Shown here: piece after piece, positions 44,726 through 56,847 of the stretch
Layout: each line of letters begins with the position of its first letter
Numbering within the stretch: the first letter of the stretch is position 1
Assembly (NCBI RefSeq): GCF_003711515.1
Contig: NW_021167080.1
Coordinates: 3,446,155 to 3,510,154, forward strand
DNA length: 64,000 nt
Reading direction: 5' to 3'
DNA from: Sodiomyces alkalinus F11
Taxonomy: Eukaryota > Ascomycota > Sordariomycetes > Glomerellales > Plectosphaerellaceae
Position numbers and translations under genes: made by a program
The notes under the pieces: model-generated
What the model saw: only the letters and a program-made list of their open reading frames with translations
Databases searched by the model: none
What the model was told of the DNA's origin: nothing

Positions 44726-47700
44726 ATGGCAACCACCATCTTGCCCCAGAAACGGGCGCTCGGGGAGACATCGAACACTCGCCAAAACATCCCCTCGGCG
44801 CCTGGTTCGATCAAGAAGCGCAAGGTTGAGCCTTTCTCGTCCTCCCCGGCACCAAAGCTGTCCAGCATCCGGAGGAACGCCAAAGGCCAACTTGATTCGA
44901 GCCAGCCCAAGAGCGCCTTCGAGTCGGAAGTCCTCGAGAAACTGAGCCAGGACATTTCGGACCTCAAGCAGAACAACAGCGAGAAGGATCAGGCATGGGA
45001 AAGGCCGCCCTTGCCTCCCCTTGACCCCAATGTCGACAGAGTTTGCTTCCAGCAGATCGAAGCCGAGGAAGGGACGCTGCATGGCGGCAGGACCACGGTC
45101 AAGCTCTTCGGCGTAACCGAGAAGGGCAACTCGGTCATGCTTCACGTCACCAACTTCAAGCATTACCTTTACGTTGCGGCCCCCGTTTCTTTTCAGCCTG
45201 AGGACTGCAACGCCTTCAAGGCCTTCCTCGAGGCGCAAGTCGCTGACCACCAGCCTGTCGTTTACTCGGTGTCCCTGGTCATGCGCGAGAACATCTACGG
45301 ATTTCGAGGCAATGTCAAGAACCCGTATCTCAAGATTACAGTCAACGATCCCAAGGTCATTGCCAAGGTCCGGTCCACGATTGAGTCTGGCAGTGCCAAC
45401 TGGAAGGGTCTGTGGACAGGGGCCGAAGGCGGTGTCATGACATTTGACAACATCCAGTATGTCCTTCGGTTCATGATTGATTGCAAGGTATGTGTTTGTT
45501 CCGCATATCCTCCACCCCTACCTAGGTTTCTTCGTCCGCATTGCGTGACACAGGCTAACTGCCGAATAGATCCAGGGAATGTCTTGGGTTGAAGCCCCCC
45601 CGAAAACTTATCGTCTTGTCCCGCAGCACATGAGGCAATCCAACTGCCAGATCGAGGCTGAAGTCAACTATACCGACCTCATCGCCCACAAGCCCGAAGG
45701 CGAGTGGTCGAAGATGGCACCGCTCCGTATAATGTCGTTTGATATCGAATGTGCTGGACGCAAAGGCATATTTCCCGAGGCCACCCACGATCCCGTGATC
45801 CAGATTGCCAACCTCGTCACCAGATATGGAGAGAAGAAGCCCTTTGTGCGGAATGTTTTCTGCCTCAACACAACCAGCTCGATCGTGGCCACGCAGGTCC
45901 TCGAGTTTCAGAAGGAAGAACACATGTTGGCCGAGTGGCAAAAGTTCCTGCAAACGGTGGACCCGGATCTCATCATCGGATACAACATTGCCAACTTCGA
46001 CTTCCCTTATTTGCTAGAACGGGCTCAGCACCTTCAAATCGCAGGGTTCAAGTACTGGTCCCGGATACCCAGCGTTCCGTCCAGGTGCAGGGAAACCAAA
46101 TTTTCGAGCAAGCAGATGGGGAACCGTGATTCCAAGACAACCAACACCAACGGCCGGCTCCAACTGGATCTTCTGCAGCTGATACAGCGCGACTATCATC
46201 TTCGAAGCTATACTTTGAACTCGGTCTGCTCCAACTTCCTAGGCGAGCAGAAGGAAGATGTTCACTACTCGATGATCACCGAACTGTTCAACGGGACCCC
46301 GGAATCTCGCCGACGTCTGGCCCTGTACTGCTTAAAAGATGCCTACCTACCACAGCGGCTGATGGATAAATTGTCTTGCCTTGAAAATTACACCGAAATG
46401 GCAAGAGTCACGGGTGTGCCCTTCAATTTCCTGCTGTCGCGAGGCCAGCAAGTCAAGTTCATCAGTCAACTTTTCAGGAAGGCTCTTGAGCAGAAGCTTG
46501 TCATACCCAACATGAAGTCCGAGGCCACAGATGAACAGTATGAGGGAGCAACGGTCATTGAACCCACTCGAGGCTACTACGACGTGCCCGTTGCCACCCT
46601 CGATTTCGCGTCCCTGTACCCCAGCATCATGCAGGCGCACAACCTCTGTTATACCACCCTGGTCAGAAAACCGATGATCGAGAAATTCAACCTGAAGAAG
46701 GACGAGGACTACGTCGTCACGCCCGCCGGCGACACCTTTGTCACCACAAAGCAGAGGAAAGGTCTCCTCGCACAAATTCTCGAAGAACTCCTCACCGCGA
46801 GGAAACAGGCGAAACGAGAACTGGCCGCGGAGACGGACCCTTTCAAGAAGGCCGTGTTGAACGGTCGGCAGCTGGCTCTGAAAATCAGCGCAAACTCGGT
46901 GTACGGCTTGACAGGTGCCACGACAGGCAAGCTTCCCTGTCTTGAAATCGCCAGCAGCACGACGAGCTTTGGTCGGCAGATGATCGAGAAGACCAAGGAA
47001 GAAGTCGAGGCCAAGTACAACATCGCGAACGGGTACTCGCACGATGCGCAGGTCATCTACGGCGACACGGACTCGGTCATGGTCAAATTCGGCACCAAGG
47101 ATCTCGCCGAAGCCATGAAGCTGGGCCAAGAGGCGGCCGACTTTGTGTCTGCCAAGTTCATCAAGCCCATCAAGCTGGAGTTCGAGAAGGTGTATTTCCC
47201 GTACCTCCTCATCAACAAGAAGCGGTACGCCGGCCTGTACTGGACCAGGCCGGACAAGTACGACAAGATGGACACCAAGGGTATTGAGACGGTCCGACGC
47301 GACAATTGCCTTCTCGTGCAGACCGTCATTGAAAAGGTGTTGCGGATGATCCTCATTGATCGGGACGTCCCGGGCGCACAAGAGTATGTTTACTGCTTCC
47401 TCCCTTTGCCCGTAGAGTATCTGAGGCTAACTACCTGCCTGTACTACCTTGCTCGACTAGGTATGTCAAGGACACCATCGCCGACCTCCTACAGAACAAG
47501 GTCGACATGTCGAAGCTCGTGATCACCAAGGCTCTCGCAAAAGATGATTACGCCGCCAAGCAAGCACACGTCGAACTAGCGCAGCGAATGAAGAAACGAG
47601 ACGCAGGCTCCGCTCCCGGACTCGGCGACCGGGTCGCCTACGTGATGGTGAAGGGCGCAGCCGGCTCGAAGAACTACGAAAAGTCGGAAGATCCCATCTT

Positions 47701-48202
47701 CGTCCTGGAGAACAACGTGCCCATCGACACGAAGTACTACCTGGACAACCAGCTGGCGAAGCCCCTGTCGCGCATCTTCGAGCCCATTCTGGGCGAGACC
47801 AAGGCCAACTCGCTGCTGGCGGGCGCGCACACGCGGACCATCTCCGTGGCGGTGCCGACGGTGGGCGGGCTGATGAAGTTCACCAAGAAGACGCAGACGT
47901 GCATGGGCTGCAAGAAGCCCCTGACGGGTAAAGAGGAGAGCGCGGGCGCGGTGTGTGCGAACTGCTCGCCGCGCGTGGGGGAGTTGTACAAGAAGACGCT
48001 GGATCGTGTGTCGGACCTTGAGGTGCGGTTCGGGCGCCTGTGGACGCAGTGCCAGCGGTGCCAGGGCAGCATGCACTGCGAAGTCATCTGCAGTAGCAAG
48101 GACTGCCCCATCTTCTACATGCGAATGAAGGCGAAGAAAGACCTGGAGGATGCTGGGAAGGAGCTGCAGCGGTTTGACTTGGATCAGGCCGCCATCTGGT
48201 GA
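44726..48202 (+). CDS. POL3: DNA polymerase delta catalytic subunit
   Basis: Exons 44726-45487, 45570-47383 and 47461-48202 give 1105 aa, matching fungal Pol3. The B-family motifs are intact: Exo [12 protein letters not shown], Exo [14 protein letters not shown], Exo III in YCLKDAYLP, motif [18 protein letters not shown], motif [15 protein letters not shown] and motif [10 protein letters not shown] (47058 onward). The C-terminus has CysA (CMGCKKPL ... CANC) and CysB (CQRCQG ... [10 protein letters not shown]); CysB carries the 4Fe-4S cluster in yeast. It synthesises the lagging strand with PCNA and proofreads 3'-5' in the nucleus. A basic KKRKVEP near residue 30 looks like an NLS. Introns are 82 and 77 nt with GTATGT donors. 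Confidence 0.98.
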
Positions 48203-48631
48203 TGAGATGAGGGACCTGTGTCTCTGGAGGGGGGGCACGAGGCCCGGGATTGCCACGAATTTTATCATACTTTTGGAAGGGGCTGGATAAGATGTAGTTC
48301 TATCTTCATGTCTATGGGAATACCTAGGAAGGCTTGGGTGGTTTGGGCCGTGTCTTATATGGATTTGATAAGGGGGTTTGTTTGCTTTGATTCCTTTTCC
48401 AAGGCGTTACGCAGGATACAAGACGACCCGGGCTTCGGGGCTGGCGATCACAAAGACGTCAAATAGGAACATAAATATTCACGTCCCTGTCTGTCTACAG
48501 GAGATTAATCTACATACGTTCCGCAGCAAAAAAAGAGAAGGAACATGGTGTTTCCCCAGGGGGCTGGCTACTGAACTTATAAGGAGCCAACTAGGGGATA
48601 AGCTGAAGACTTGACGGGAAAGACGGCCAGG
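48203..48631. other. Convergent intergenic region (POL3 and the GMC fusion gene)
   Basis: 430 bp between two stop codons, with no feature beyond presumed 3' UTRs. Confidence 0.6.
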
Positions 48632-51600
48632 TTAGTATAACAGCTCACCACTCTCCACCATAACACGAAAACGATCGTGTGGTTCCCGAAACTCGTACCC
48701 AGGCCCCCTGACGACCCGGTCAACCTCCTCTCTGACAAGAGGATACACGTCCTTCCAAGCATTCCGGCCGATCCAGCAGTCCAAGTGACCGTACCCGGGG
48801 ATAACGCGCCGCCGGAACCGACCATGCCCCCCGGCATCATCATCGAGGTCGTCGCCACCGGACCCGAAAGCGTCGCACAGTACCTGATAGGTCCGCTCCG
48901 TGGCCTCGGTTGTCAAGACGGCGTTATCCCGGCCCACGAACAAGAAGAACGGCAAGCCCCGGAGCCGCCGCACGTTCCGCCAGGCGGTGAGGCGGTCGAA
49001 GCGCGGCGCGTTGGTCAACACGTGGCCCTCGCACCCCTGCTTCATGAGGAGGTGGAGCAGGGTCATGTTGACGCCGCCGAAGAACCGGTCGATGTGGCGG
49101 TGCGTCGCCTCGTTCAGGTTCCGGTGGTTCCAGCAGCGGCCGAAGATGAGGGTGCAGCGGTGGCAGGCCGCGTTGGCGCAGAGCTCGCCGCGCGGCTCGG
49201 GCCAGAAGCGCAGCAGCGCGTTGAGGAGGCGTTGCGGGACGGTGTCGTCCCGGGCGGTGCTGCAGGAGAACCAGGTCCCCAGGAGTGCCTTGTAGGCTCT
49301 GTCGAGGGCGAGGGGGCTCCGGTGGATCTTGAACATGTTGGGCTGGCTCCAGACCGGGTGCATGAACACTTGGCTGGCCGTCACGCCGAGGATCCAGGAC
49401 GCTGGGATGGTGCCGTCGAGCAGGCCGGCGGCGAAGGCCACGCTGCCCATGCAGTGCGCGACGGTGTAGGTCTTGTTTCCGGGGGCGTTTCCGCCGCTGT
49501 ACTCGGGGCTGTTGCGGATGTATTCTAAGCAAGCGCGGAGATCTAGTCTGGCGTCGTGCGTGGTCCAGTCGTCCTGGGCGACTGCGAGTTGGCCGATGCG
49601 GTGCACGGGGACGAAGACCCTGTAGCCCGCTCGCGTGAAGTAATTGACGGCATTGTAGCGGATGGTGGGCAAGGCGAAGATGCGGTGATCCACTGCAGCG
49701 CCGGGGATCATGAAGAGGTTCTTGGTCTCCAGGTCGACATTCGTCGCGTTCCACATGTGCATCTGCGTCTTCACGTTGTCGGAGGCTACGATGGTGAACG
49801 AGGCATCGGGAGGCGTGTCGTTGATGTATCCATTGTAGATTGCGCGCGGGTACTCCAAGGGAGCGAACGACCCTAGAATCAGCGAGAGGGATTTGCTAGA
49901 GAAATACGTCAGGAAGCTGGTGGCGCTGTAGACTTTCTTCACCAGACCGCTTCCTGTCGGGGTCATGGTCATAAGCTGAGAGAGGAAGTCGGTCGGGTGG
50001 ATGTGCATAATGCCTCTGGCTAATACCTGGCCACGGCGCCATGGCTCGCCGTGCGCCGAGACTGCCTCCTTGTCCTGACGAGGCTCGAGGATAGTCACAT
50101 AGAGCGTGGTGGTTGCGCGCCAGAACCGGAAAGGGGCAAAGGCTACGGAGGAATCAACCACCTTGTAGCCGTGAAAGTGAAGTAGCCTGCCGTCAACGCC
50201 TCGCATGTCGAAGTTATACGTCACGTTGCGGGTGCAAGATGACTTGTGGTCGGAGACGAATAGGTTGAAGTCGCCGCGTTGGGCCATGAATGGAGATCCC
50301 GGGATGACCGGGCAGGCAAAGGTGCCTGTCAGCGTAGCGGAGTGGTCAGGGTCTTCGACGGTGGCCCTGGTGTTGAAAGTCCGAACATGGAGAAAGAGTC
50401 TTGCGGTTTCGCAAAGACCCTGGGCAGTCCGGTAGGCAAGCTCGTATGTCTCGCGGTTGTCCAGCGTGAGGTTAGCATCCCGACGAATGAAACCCGACAT
50501 GACTTCAGTGAAGCCGAACCCGGGGGCCTTGGCCATCTTCGCGCTGTTGATTTTGGACCATGTCTTTCTAATCTGCTTTCCCTCCGAGTCAAGACCCCCA
50601 TCGGATATCCTGGGAGGAGGGAATCTGGGCTCCCCAAGGAGATCGATGTTGCCGCTAGGCTTCTTGTGAATCGTCAGCTTTTCCCTTCGGATGTAGTGAT
50701 CCACGGAGCCCTCGGCAAGCGCAGTTCTGGTGGTCGAGGTTGTGAGGCCCATGGGTGCGGGGGTCACTGTGGCTTCCGTGATAGTAAGACTCGAATGCGC
50801 TCCGTCGTCTTCCCTTGTGGACACCTCGCCAATGAGAGAAGCAACTCCGGGGCCTCCAATGCCGTCTCGGGTCATACAAGCAAGTACATCACCATTCCCG
50901 CTTCTACCTTGCCCGGCATGGTGGGTGATTGACAGACCCATCTCTTTGCTTCGGCGTAAGATTTCGGTTATGCCGACGACGTCGGCGTCTAGGACGACGC
51001 ATCTCTTTGCGTGCACCCACATGAGGTCTCCCTGGAAACCGGGCGCGAAACAGCCCTTGTAGTGGCCCTGCCAGGCGAAATAGACGATATATCCGTCCCG
51101 CTTCTCGGCCTCTCTGACATTTCGGACCTTGCACTCGCAGAATATTTCAGCGCCCCAGTTCCAGGCGTCTGCCAGATAAGCCACCGAGGTGGAACTCGTC
51201 GAGCCATCATGGAGTCCAGTGCAATCCTGGCGAGTCGAGGGCGGGAACCAAGTCGGGGCGACCTTATCAGACACATGGTTCCCGGGAGCTGCAGCAGGGA
51301 CGCCGCTGGGATATTCGCCGGGCCACTTCTCAGCTCCTCGTTCTAGCACACAGACAGACTGCCGTTTCCCAGAAGCATCCTCACATCGAGCTAGCCGGGA
51401 AGCAGCTACGGCACACCCATATCCAGACCCAATGATGACTGTGTCGTAGCTGTTACGCATCAGTTCGATAGGTTTCGAGATCCGGGGGAATGTTTTGGTG
51501 TGATGATTCTCGTTATGGGATTGAACGTCGTCAGGTTTAAGAGATGCGGACGAAGCAGCGCCACGACTCGGCAGGCGTGTTCCGCCGTTTTTATGAAGGG

Positions 51601-51742
51601 TGTCATAGGTATCGCCACTATCATTCATGCAGTAAGGCAGAGTTCCGTCGTTATCGTGGTCGAACGGAGCCGCCACCTCCCTGACGAGTTTTCCGGCGGG
51701 GAGGTCATGGTGATGGTCATCTTCGGTAGCCATCGGAGCCAT
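48632..51742 (-). CDS. GMC/cholesterol-oxidase-like plus alpha/beta-hydrolase fusion, FAD half apparently incomplete
   Basis: A single open frame of 1036 aa without introns. Residues about 95-135 are a dinucleotide-binding start (YDTVIIGSGYGCAVAASRLAR, VCVLERGAEKWPGEYPSG). The region 180-215 (DCTGLHDGSTSSTS ... DAWNWGAEIFCE) is typical of cholesterol-oxidase-like proteins. The C-terminal half, from about 600, is an alpha/beta hydrolase with a VAHCMGSVAFA nucleophile elbow, an FVGRDNAVL acid and PGYGHLDCWIG His. Against family members as I remember them, two blocks of the FAD half are missing: the flavin loop after GEYPSG and the His/Asn catalytic block before DHYIRREKL. The third Gly of GxGxxG is Cys. 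I infer that oxidase activity is doubtful while the hydrolase may work. The substrate is unknown, possibly a steroid or lipid ester. Confidence 0.8.
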   Translation of the reverse strand: MAPMATEDDHHHDLPAGKLVREVAAPFDHDNDGTLPYCMNDSGDTYDTLHKNGGTRLPSRGAASSASLKPDDVQSHNENHHTKTFPRISKPIELMRNSYDTVIIGSGYGCAVAASRLARCEDASGKRQSVCVLERGAEKWPGEYPSGVPAAAPGNHVSDKVAPTWFPPSTRQDCTGLHDGSTSSTSVAYLADAWNWGAEIFCECKVRNVREAEKRDGYIVYFAWQGHYKGCFAPGFQGDLMWVHAKRCVVLDADVVGITEILRRSKEMGLSITHHAGQGRSGNGDVLACMTRDGIGGPGVASLIGEVSTREDDGAHSSLTITEATVTPAPMGLTTSTTRTALAEGSVDHYIRREKLTIHKKPSGNIDLLGEPRFPPPRISDGGLDSEGKQIRKTWSKINSAKMAKAPGFGFTEVMSGFIRRDANLTLDNRETYELAYRTAQGLCETARLFLHVRTFNTRATVEDPDHSATLTGTFACPVIPGSPFMAQRGDFNLFVSDHKSSCTRNVTYNFDMRGVDGRLLHFHGYKVVDSSVAFAPFRFWRATTTLYVTILEPRQDKEAVSAHGEPWRRGQVLARGIMHIHPTDFLSQLMTMTPTGSGLVKKVYSATSFLTYFSSKSLSLILGSFAPLEYPRAIYNGYINDTPPDASFTIVASDNVKTQMHMWNATNVDLETKNLFMIPGAAVDHRIFALPTIRYNAVNYFTRAGYRVFVPVHRIGQLAVAQDDWTTHDARLDLRACLEYIRNSPEYSGGNAPGNKTYTVAHCMGSVAFAAGLLDGTIPASWILGVTASQVFMHPVWSQPNMFKIHRSPLALDRAYKALLGTWFSCSTARDDTVPQRLLNALLRFWPEPRGELCANAACHRCTLIFGRCWNHRNLNEATHRHIDRFFGGVNMTLLHLLMKQGCEGHVLTNAPRFDRLTAWRNVRRLRGLPFFLFVGRDNAVLTTEATERTYQVLCDAFGSGGDDLDDDAGGHGRFRRRVIPGYGHLDCWIGRNAWKDVYPLVREEVDRVVRGPGYEFREPHDRFRVMVESGELLY

Positions 51743-54696
51743 TGCCGTATGAGAAGGAGAAGGATAGCGGGAACAGCAAAGGGAAAACGACGGCTCTCAG
51801 CGCTGCGCAATAGGCATTCGAAGCATTGGTAAACCGATACACGTATATTCGAGTCCCGGAGACAGCGTGGCTGCAGAGAACAGGAGGATATATAGCCGCA
51901 AAGTGCTGGGACAGAATCAACGGAGAGACTAGCCTGTACGACGGGCACAGAAGAAGCCCGAACAAGCGGCATGTCCGCCGCAATGTAGCCTAGATATCCC
52001 GTTCAGTCCCATTCCTATGAGATCGCGGGCCTCGGGTGTCAAGAATCGATATGCAGACGCGGCCAACCAAGCTCTGGCGCCTCAACCCGGTAGGAGTAAG
52101 CGAAGTCGGCATTGGAAAATCCCAGATTGAGGTTCTACTCGGCTTATTAGCCGTCAGACTGAAGAAGAGATAAAAAAAAGGGGGGGGTCCCATGGTCTGG
52201 GACGCCAACAGCTGTGACCGAGCACCTGCGCCGTGCAGATACATGTCGTTGGTGCTGGTGGCGCAGGGGTGTATGCGGAAATAGCCATGGGAGACAAAAC
52301 GGGGGGTGGTGAGTGGTTCAAATATGTTCTTGGTATGAGACATGCATCGGCTTTCGTCAATCAGGTGGTCAGGTATTCTGCATTTGCGTTGGGTCTATAT
52401 TTCTGCACGAGCAACATGTGCGGATTTAGCAAAGGTCCAACAGCAGAGAGGGGGAAATAGAAGGGGAAGCGAGGGCTGCTTGTAGGTAAGCTGAGTAGCA
52501 GATACCGTAAATAACGCGAGCATCATGAGACGACGAGAAGATGTTCTGAACTCGCGGGCCATCTAGGAGCAAGGCCGTCTAGGGGCAAGACCGTTTGAGG
52601 GCGTAAAGGTGGCGTTTAGTCAAGCTGAAGTGGAGTGGGCAGATGGCGAAAGGCGGCGTGGAACCGATAGCAGAGCAGGCTGAGAAAGCAGGTCCAGGGG
52701 GAGTGAGAGGAGAATACAGTAGCATAACGGATAGGTAACACAGGCTTCCGTCATATATATATAGCCTTGTGCATCCCTCCTCCATCTTCGTAGGCGTGGG
52801 CCGGACGAGGGAATGCGGAAGCTGATGCCTGTCCGTCCTCAGTTGCTCCATAAGACGCGAGACTGGCTGCGAGCGCACGCGAGGATGGCGTTGCACTTGG
52901 TGTGGTCGCTAGGACGAAGGTGGATGATATTTTCTTGATCCCCAGGCCCCCGGCATTGGGTTTTCGTTGTCAGCCACCATGGCCGATGGTGACGATGGAG
53001 CTGGCAAAGACAAGATTAGTTTACCCGTCTAAAAAAGAGATCGCTTCGAGGTTTGGGTTTCTCGTTCAAGATGCCGATACTCCCAAGGTCAGTTGTCAGA
53101 TGAACGAGAACTGGACGGGATCGGAAGTCGCATCTTGGCAGTTCAATTAGGTAGGTACATAGGTACACACGCGCACTTCGTAAGGTACAGCGTCCGTACC
53201 TGATGCATGAAGCCGATCGGCCCCACCCGTCGACAACCCTGTCTACCTTACCTAAGGTAAGGTAATAAGCAGTGACCAACGACAGAATAAAGCTTAGATC
53301 CAAAAATCCACCGTCCATACGTTGTAAGGTACCTTGTGTACATATGCTAATATGGTTCTCGGTGTTCTCAAGAAACCATCTCAAACGAAACCTGAGAAGT
53401 TCTATTAAGTACTCCATGATGTACCAAGTGCTGGGGCTCAGCTCTGGGCTTTCTGACGTCGGCTCGTGTTAAAAACCCCTGCATCATTACTTAGTACTTC
53501 TTCGTCCCGAGAACGATGATATGCGGTGACACGAGCCAGCGGCCAGCCCGATCGCTCAAGAAACACTCACCCGATACGCTGCCAACAGAATCGAGTTCCC
53601 GTTCCCGTCCCTTGTCAACGTAAATAAAGTCTGATCGCTCCCGTCCAACCCGACATGTAATCCATATACCATTCATTGCCTCGGACAGCTAGCAGACGCC
53701 GTGTCCCATCAGCGCTCTTAGTTAAGATCAGCAGACGTTCGTACACCGTTGATAATTACTATATACGGCACGAGGGCTGCTTGGTCAGGTCCTGTATCAC
53801 CATGTTAATTCTGGTTTTTTTTTTCGTCTTTTCATTCGGCAACGACATGTCAACTACAACGTGCGTACGACAGACAGATATCGTCCCCGACGGGTTTCGA
53901 ATTTTCCAATAAGCCATCTGCGTCGGCGATAACTTACATGGAAGTACTGACCACGACAGCCGCACCCCTGACCTCTTCACCGTAGTTCGCCGAAGTCGTG
54001 GCATGCAATGACGGCTTTTCGACGTTGGAGCCAGTCTTATCCTGTGGCACGAGATTTCGTGAACTAAAGAATAAGAAAAAAAGAAAGAAAGAAAGAAAGA
54101 AAAAAAGAAAGAAAGAAAGAAAGAAAAAAAGAAAGAAAGAAAGAAAGAAAAAAAGAAAGAAAGAAAGAAAGAAAAAAAGAAAGAAAGAAAGAAATTGGCG
54201 GCCACCAGTGACGACACTGACGAGGTGCATGGTAGAGACGGGGCGGTGCATCTGGGAGATCGCATACCTGGTATGGACCTCCAGAAAATCAGGCCGCGGA
54301 GAATGCCCATGCTTTCACCTGCATCTCGAAGCAGCGCCTTCGGTCGCGGAGCACCGCACTCCTACATTTGGAGTTCCTAGCTCACAACGGACCACCTCCT
54401 AATTACCCCGTAGGGCTGCAGAAGGCGTTTCCTCACGAAGAACAACGATGCGACTAGCGTAGAACAGGATCTCTATATGCTTATAATCTATCGCTGCCCA
54501 AGGTAGGTAGGTAATCGAACGAAGAACGTGTGTTAAAATGGAAACCCCCCCAAACGCCGCTCCCGCTTGAATGTCATCAAACTCCGTAAAACTCCAAACA
54601 TCGCGAATGTCCAATTCGTGGTCCCGACCCAAAACAGGCATTTGTCCCATGTCACATGATCATCGAATCCCACCCTGTAATAGGAACCTTGTTGCT
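51743..54696. other. Gene-free region of 3 kb
   Basis: No gene supported on either strand. It contains a perfect hairpin taccttacct-a-aggtaaggta (53244-53264), aaggtacctt at 53326, and the AAAG array at 54070-54194. ORFs of 60-180 codons come from the repeat or lack domains. Confidence 0.55.
54070..54194. repeat. AAAG array with a 24-bp higher-order unit
   Basis: The tract is (AAAG)4 broken by one AAAAAAAG at regular spacing, so the true unit is 24 bp, repeated about five times. It yields Lys-rich ORFs on one strand and Phe/Ser-rich ones on the other. Confidence 0.93.
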
Positions 54697-56636
<1,940 letters not shown>

Positions 56637-56709
56637 GTTGAAAGTTGGTTTGTTGGGAAGGTGAGGGAGGTTTCGACTACGGTGATGCGCGAGCTCGTCT
56701 CAGGCCCCT

Positions 56710-56715
56710 CTTATC
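56710..56715 (-). promoter_or_regulatory. GATAAG site upstream of glutamate dehydrogenase
   Basis: On the minus strand it reads gataag, about 75 nt before the start codon. It matches the HGATAR core of AreA/NIT2 nitrogen regulators, which act on nitrogen genes in fungi. A single site is weak evidence. Confidence 0.35.
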
Positions 56716-56834
56716 TCTCGGATCGGTTGATGATTTGAGGAGGTGGGATGTGGTGAAAAGGAGAGAGGGGTAGAGAGGAAGAGAGAAGATGAAGGAGGGA
56801 TGCAAACGTGGGAATAAGAGAAGTGGTGAGCGGT

Positions 56835-56847
56835 TATATATATATAT
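56835..56847 (-). promoter_or_regulatory. TATA tract upstream of glutamate dehydrogenase
   Basis: A 13-bp alternating TA run about 200 nt before the start codon, with the plus-strand C/T- or G/A-rich leader between. The position suits a TATA box with a leader of about 150 nt. Confidence 0.5.

Noticed and set aside
48677..49528. 283-codon plus-strand frame opposite the GMC/hydrolase fusion
   Set aside because: Antisense of a high-GC coding region, Glu/Val/Pro-rich, with no family resemblance.
53998..54402. Lys-rich and Phe-rich ORFs over the AAAG array
   Set aside because: They arise from the repeat, which lacks stops in several frames.
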